Position numbers and translations under genes: made by a program
Notes under the pieces: model-generated
The model's database searches: none
Seen by the model: the letters and a program-made list of their open reading frames with translations, nothing else
Told to the model about the DNA's origin: nothing
Source of the DNA: Christensenellaceae bacterium
GTDB lineage: Bacteria; Bacillota; Clostridia; Christensenellales; CAAEEZ01
NCBI GenBank assembly: GCA_020024085.1
Contig: JAHHUG010000057.1
Span: 1 to 8,943, forward strand
Direction: 5' to 3'
Length of the DNA: 8,943 nucleotides
Shown: one piece after another, positions 7,196 to 8,943 of the stretch
How the letters are laid out: each line of letters opens with the position of its first letter
Numbering within the stretch: the first letter of the stretch is position 1

Positions 7196-7283
7196 ATATA
7201 GGGAGTAGCTGGCACGAAAGTGTGGTTAAATCACTAACACGAAGTAAAAACTTCTGGTTTAATCTGAAATAGCAAGACTGTAT
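7196..7283 (+). promoter_or_regulatory. yybP-ykoY family (Mn2+) riboswitch aptamer
   Basis: The leader RNA matches the yybP-ykoY aptamer, a class known to sense Mn2+. Helix P1 forms between ATATAG (7196-7201) and CTGTAT (7278-7283). It is followed by the hallmark GGAGTAGC (7202-7209) and, on the 3' side, by TAGCAAGA (7270-7277). Between them are a GAAA-capped hairpin (7212-7223) and a 9-bp P3 (7224-7232 with 7256-7264). An 8-base internal strand ACTAACAC (7233-7240) leads to a distal GAAG/CTTC hairpin (7241-7254). From memory, this order is the same as in the Lactococcus lactis yybP-ykoY RNA, including the 8-base L3 strand. P1 is short and AU-rich, so the folded state should depend strongly on ligand. 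The family call rests on recalled sequence and hand pairing, not on a covariance model. Confidence 0.88.
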
Positions 7284-7311
7284 TTGCTTATGGGTAAATA
7301 TAGTCTTTTTT
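7275..7311 (+). terminator. Riboswitch-controlled intrinsic terminator
   Basis: The 13-bp stem AGACTGTATTTGC (7275-7287) pairs with GTAAATATAGTCT (7294-7306), with two G-T wobbles, and runs into six T residues (7306-7311). Its 5' arm includes the 3' strand of aptamer helix P1 (7278-7283) and the end of the conserved GCAAGA. Aptamer closure and terminator formation are therefore mutually exclusive. Ligand binding should prevent termination and turn the downstream genes on, as in other transcription-type yybP-ykoY switches. Confidence 0.9.
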
Positions 7312-7383
7312 ATTTATCCATAATTTTATGATATGCTCTAGTATATGCTAGATTGTATAAATAAAATTTATGAGGAAACGGAA

Positions 7384-8502
7384 ATGGAGTTTTTATTTAG
7401 TAGCTTTACTGCTATAACTTGGCAACAAGTTGTTATGATAGCACTCGGCATACTACTTATTTTGCTTGCCATTGTCAAAAAAACTGAGCCTGCTTTACTG
7501 CTTCCTATGGGATTTGGTGCAATACTTGTTAATTTGCCATTCTCTGCAGTTAATAGCACGGAGGGTGCAGTTGGTATTATCGACTGGTTATTCGAGTTCG
7601 GTATTAATGCAAGTGAAATGATGCCACTATTACTATTTATTGGTATCGGTGCTATGATTGATTTTGGGCCACTTCTTGCAAATCCAAAGTTATTTATATT
7701 TGGCGCAATGGCTCAGTTTGGTATTTTTGCAACAATAGCGATTGCAGCAGCGTGTGGATTTGATATCGCTGATGCAGCATCAATAGGTATTCTAGGTGCA
7801 GCAGATGGACCTACTGCGATATTTGTAGCAACAAAACTTGGTAGTAAATACCTTGGTCCTATTATGGTTGCAGCATATTCGTATATGGCACTTGTTCCAA
7901 TTATTCAACCGGCAGTTATCAAAATGCTTACCACAAAAAAAGAGCGTGCAATAGAGATGCAATACAATCCACAAAGTGTATCAAAGGCAACGAAAATTGC
8001 TTTTCCTATACTTGTAACCATCGTTGCAGGACTTTTAGCACCTATGTCAGTAGCACTTGTTGGCTTTTTGATGTTTGGTAACTTGATTAGGGAGTGTGGA
8101 GTACTTAACAACCTATCGGAGACTGCTCAAAACGCACTTTCAAACTTAATAACATTGCTTTTAGGCATTACAATAGCCTCTCAAATGAAGGCAGAAAACT
8201 TTTTACAAGTAGATACATTGCTTATTATGTCTTTTGGATTGCTAGCGTTTGTATTTGATACAATGTCTGGTGTAATTGCTGCTAAAGTGTTCAATTTGTT
8301 CTCAAAGACAAAAATCAATCCAATGATTGGTGCAGCAGGAATTTCAGCATTCCCAATGTCAGCAAGAGTAGTTGCCAAGATGGGTACAAAGGAAAATCCA
8401 CAAAATTATCTACTTATGCATAGCATAGGTTGTAATGTATCTGGTCAAATTGCATCTGCAATAGCAGGTGGACTAGTGTTAAGCCTAGTTTCAGCTATAT
8501 AG
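7384..8502 (+). CDS. oadB: OadB-family Na+-pump decarboxylase beta subunit
   Basis: This is an integral membrane protein of the OadB/MmdB/GcdB family, which couples decarboxylation of a biotin-bound carboxyl group to Na+ export. The 372-residue product is highly hydrophobic and shows the family signatures: FIGIGAMIDFGPLLANP (about 85-101), GILGAADGPTAIF with the key Asp at 141 (equivalent to the catalytic Asp of region IIIa), AAYSYMALVPIIQP (163-176), and near the C-terminus NPQNYLLMHSIGCNVSG with N351. The ATG at 7384 is preferred because GAGG lies at 7372-7375 and the product starts like other family members (MEFLF). An in-frame ATG at 7345 would add 13 residues but lacks a ribosome binding site. 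Oxaloacetate, methylmalonyl-CoA and glutaconyl-CoA versions cannot be told apart from this subunit. No alpha or biotin-carrier gene is nearby. Expression should depend on the manganese riboswitch upstream. Confidence 0.93.
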   Translation: MEFLFSSFTAITWQQVVMIALGILLILLAIVKKTEPALLLPMGFGAILVNLPFSAVNSTEGAVGIIDWLFEFGINASEMMPLLLFIGIGAMIDFGPLLANPKLFIFGAMAQFGIFATIAIAAACGFDIADAASIGILGAADGPTAIFVATKLGSKYLGPIMVAAYSYMALVPIIQPAVIKMLTTKKERAIEMQYNPQSVSKATKIAFPILVTIVAGLLAPMSVALVGFLMFGNLIRECGVLNNLSETAQNALSNLITLLLGITIASQMKAENFLQVDTLLIMSFGLLAFVFDTMSGVIAAKVFNLFSKTKINPMIGAAGISAFPMSARVVAKMGTKENPQNYLLMHSIGCNVSGQIASAIAGGLVLSLVSAI

Positions 8503-8511
8503 GAGGGCATT

Positions 8512-8682
8512 ATGACAGCTTTAGATTATAGTTTACAGGTAATGTGGAAGGGTATGTTGTCTATCGTAATAGTTATTGCAATAATTATTATATCTACATA
8601 TATACTACAATTTGTAATGAATAAAATTAAAAAATATAGGGACAAAAAGGCTATCGTTGATAGCGAAAATAAAGATAATTGA
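8512..8682 (+). CDS. Small one-helix OadG-like subunit
   Basis: A 56-residue protein starts 9 bp after the oadB stop, with AGGAGG (8501-8506) overlapping that stop and ending 5 bases before the ATG. The N-terminus MTALDYSLQVMWKGMLSIVI resembles OadG gamma subunits (short amphipathic segment, then GM before the helix). A single hydrophobic helix spans about residues 15-35. A basic, charged tail follows (NKIKKYRDKK, then acidic residues). OadG proteins anchor and assemble the decarboxylase complex and often carry a zinc-binding C-terminal tail; here the tail is short and has no His or Cys, so only the membrane part is kept. Placement and sequence make it the likely partner of the preceding OadB. 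The gamma-subunit role is inferred. Confidence 0.8.
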   Translation: MTALDYSLQVMWKGMLSIVIVIAIIIISTYILQFVMNKIKKYRDKKAIVDSENKDN

Positions 8683-8686
8683 TAGT

Positions 8687-8703
8687 TTATTCTTTAAGAA
8701 TAA
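8687..8703. repeat. 17-bp AT-rich palindrome after the oadG-like gene
   Basis: TTATTCTT and AAGAATAA flank a single central T, starting 5 bases after the stop of the small gene. As RNA it would form a 7-bp AU-rich hairpin followed by GTTTT. This could be a weak terminator or mRNA end-stabilising hairpin, or a protein-binding palindrome in DNA. Confidence 0.4.
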
Positions 8704-8731
8704 GTTTTGGTATAGAGTTATTTAGTTAATT

Positions 8732-8809
8732 AGGCTGTAACTTTTTTATATATTAGGGACTTGCCAGAAACTTCAAAAATAATGATTAAATTATTTTATG
8801 TTGCAGCCT
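8732..8809 (+). other. Unassigned element closed by a 10-bp stem
   Basis: AGGCTGTAAC (8732-8741) pairs with GTTGCAGCCT (8800-8809) over 10 bp with one wobble, closing a 58-base interior. The interior contains a second hairpin, AAAATAAT (8776-8783) with ATTATTTT (8790-8797), and a single-stranded-looking GGGACTTGCCAGAAACTTC segment (8757-8775). The G and C in the outer stem stand out in a very AT-rich stretch. No protein frame explains it. I do not recognise a riboswitch family. With the terminator just downstream, it could be the body of a small RNA or the 3' untranslated region of the oadB transcript. Confidence 0.4.
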
Positions 8810-8822
8810 TATCCTATACAAT

Positions 8823-8851
8823 AAAAGTAGGGTTTTTACCCTACTTTTTTT
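8823..8851 (+). terminator. Intrinsic terminator of the oadB unit
   Basis: The perfect stem AAAAGTAGGGT (8823-8833) pairs with ACCCTACTTTT (8838-8848) around TTTT and is followed by more T residues to 8851. The A run before the stem would give a T tract on the other strand, so it may work in both directions. Positions 8852-8943 are extremely AT-rich with several TATAAT-like strings and no gene that can be supported. Confidence 0.92.
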
Positions 8852-8943
8852 ATATTTATGTATAATAAAATAATGATATTTGTACATATAATATTATAAA
8901 AATTAATATTTAGTATAATTTTAATATTTTTTAAAATTAATAT

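Noticed and set aside
7196..7283. Sodium riboswitch (DUF1646 motif) considered because of the downstream Na+ pump
   Set aside because: The GGAGTAGC and TAGCAAGA strands with the GAAA hairpin and 8-base L3 strand match yybP-ykoY instead. I saw no features pointing to the sodium class.
7345..7383. N-terminal extension of oadB from an ATG at 7345
   Set aside because: No ribosome binding site precedes it, and the extra 13 residues are polar and unlike OadB starts. GAGG at 7372-7375 serves the ATG at 7384.
7368..8378. Several minus-strand open frames opposite oadB
   Set aside because: They overlap a clear membrane protein gene, have hydrophobic shadow composition and show no motif. None has a convincing start.
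8852..8943. Promoter for a gene beyond the window
   Set aside because: TATAAT-like strings are abundant in this almost pure AT stretch, and no -35/-10 pair with good spacing stands out.

Overview
The window looks like a chromosomal segment of a low-GC, anaerobic member of the Firmicutes (Clostridia-like). The evidence is AT-rich intergenic DNA, strong AGGAGG ribosome binding sites, a pgpH-ybeY-cdd-era-yqzL-recO gene order typical of Firmicutes, a pyruvate phosphate dikinase of the anaerobe type, and a sodium-pump decarboxylase beta subunit. All recognised genes are on the + strand. No rRNA, tRNA, CRISPR array, insertion sequence or phage gene was seen.

Positions 1-170 are an AT-rich leader with a short direct repeat and a likely promoter. 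Positions 171-4223 form a tightly packed housekeeping operon: a short PgpH-like cyclic-di-AMP phosphodiesterase, YbeY, cytidine deaminase, Era, a 29-residue YqzL-like protein and RecO. Every junction except era-yqzL overlaps. The tiny yqzL gene overlaps the start of recO. The PgpH-like protein has the seven-helix and HD parts but lacks the large extracellular domain of typical PgpH.

Positions 4224-4376 hold two candidate promoters and a strong ribosome binding site for ppdK (4377-7004), whose codon use suggests high expression. A clear intrinsic terminator follows at 7027-7055.

Positions 7056-7383 hold the most interesting part: a promoter, a yybP-ykoY family (manganese-sensing) riboswitch aptamer, and an intrinsic terminator whose 5' arm overlaps the closing P1 helix. 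This is the layout of a ligand-ON transcription switch. It controls an OadB-family membrane protein (7384-8502) and a 56-residue one-helix OadG-like protein (8512-8682). No alpha (carboxyltransferase) or biotin-carrier gene is present here. Manganese control of an OadB/OadG pair is unexpected and is the main candidate for new biology.

Positions 8683-8943 hold an AT-rich palindrome, an unassigned element closed by a 10-bp stem, a strong terminator at 8823-8851, and then very AT-rich sequence with no gene I can support.

Metabolically, PPDK (PEP-pyruvate) and an OadB-type pump (oxaloacetate or another carboxylic acid decarboxylation coupled to Na+ export) both sit at the PEP-pyruvate-oxaloacetate node. 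They appear to be separate transcription units, so a functional link is only an inference.
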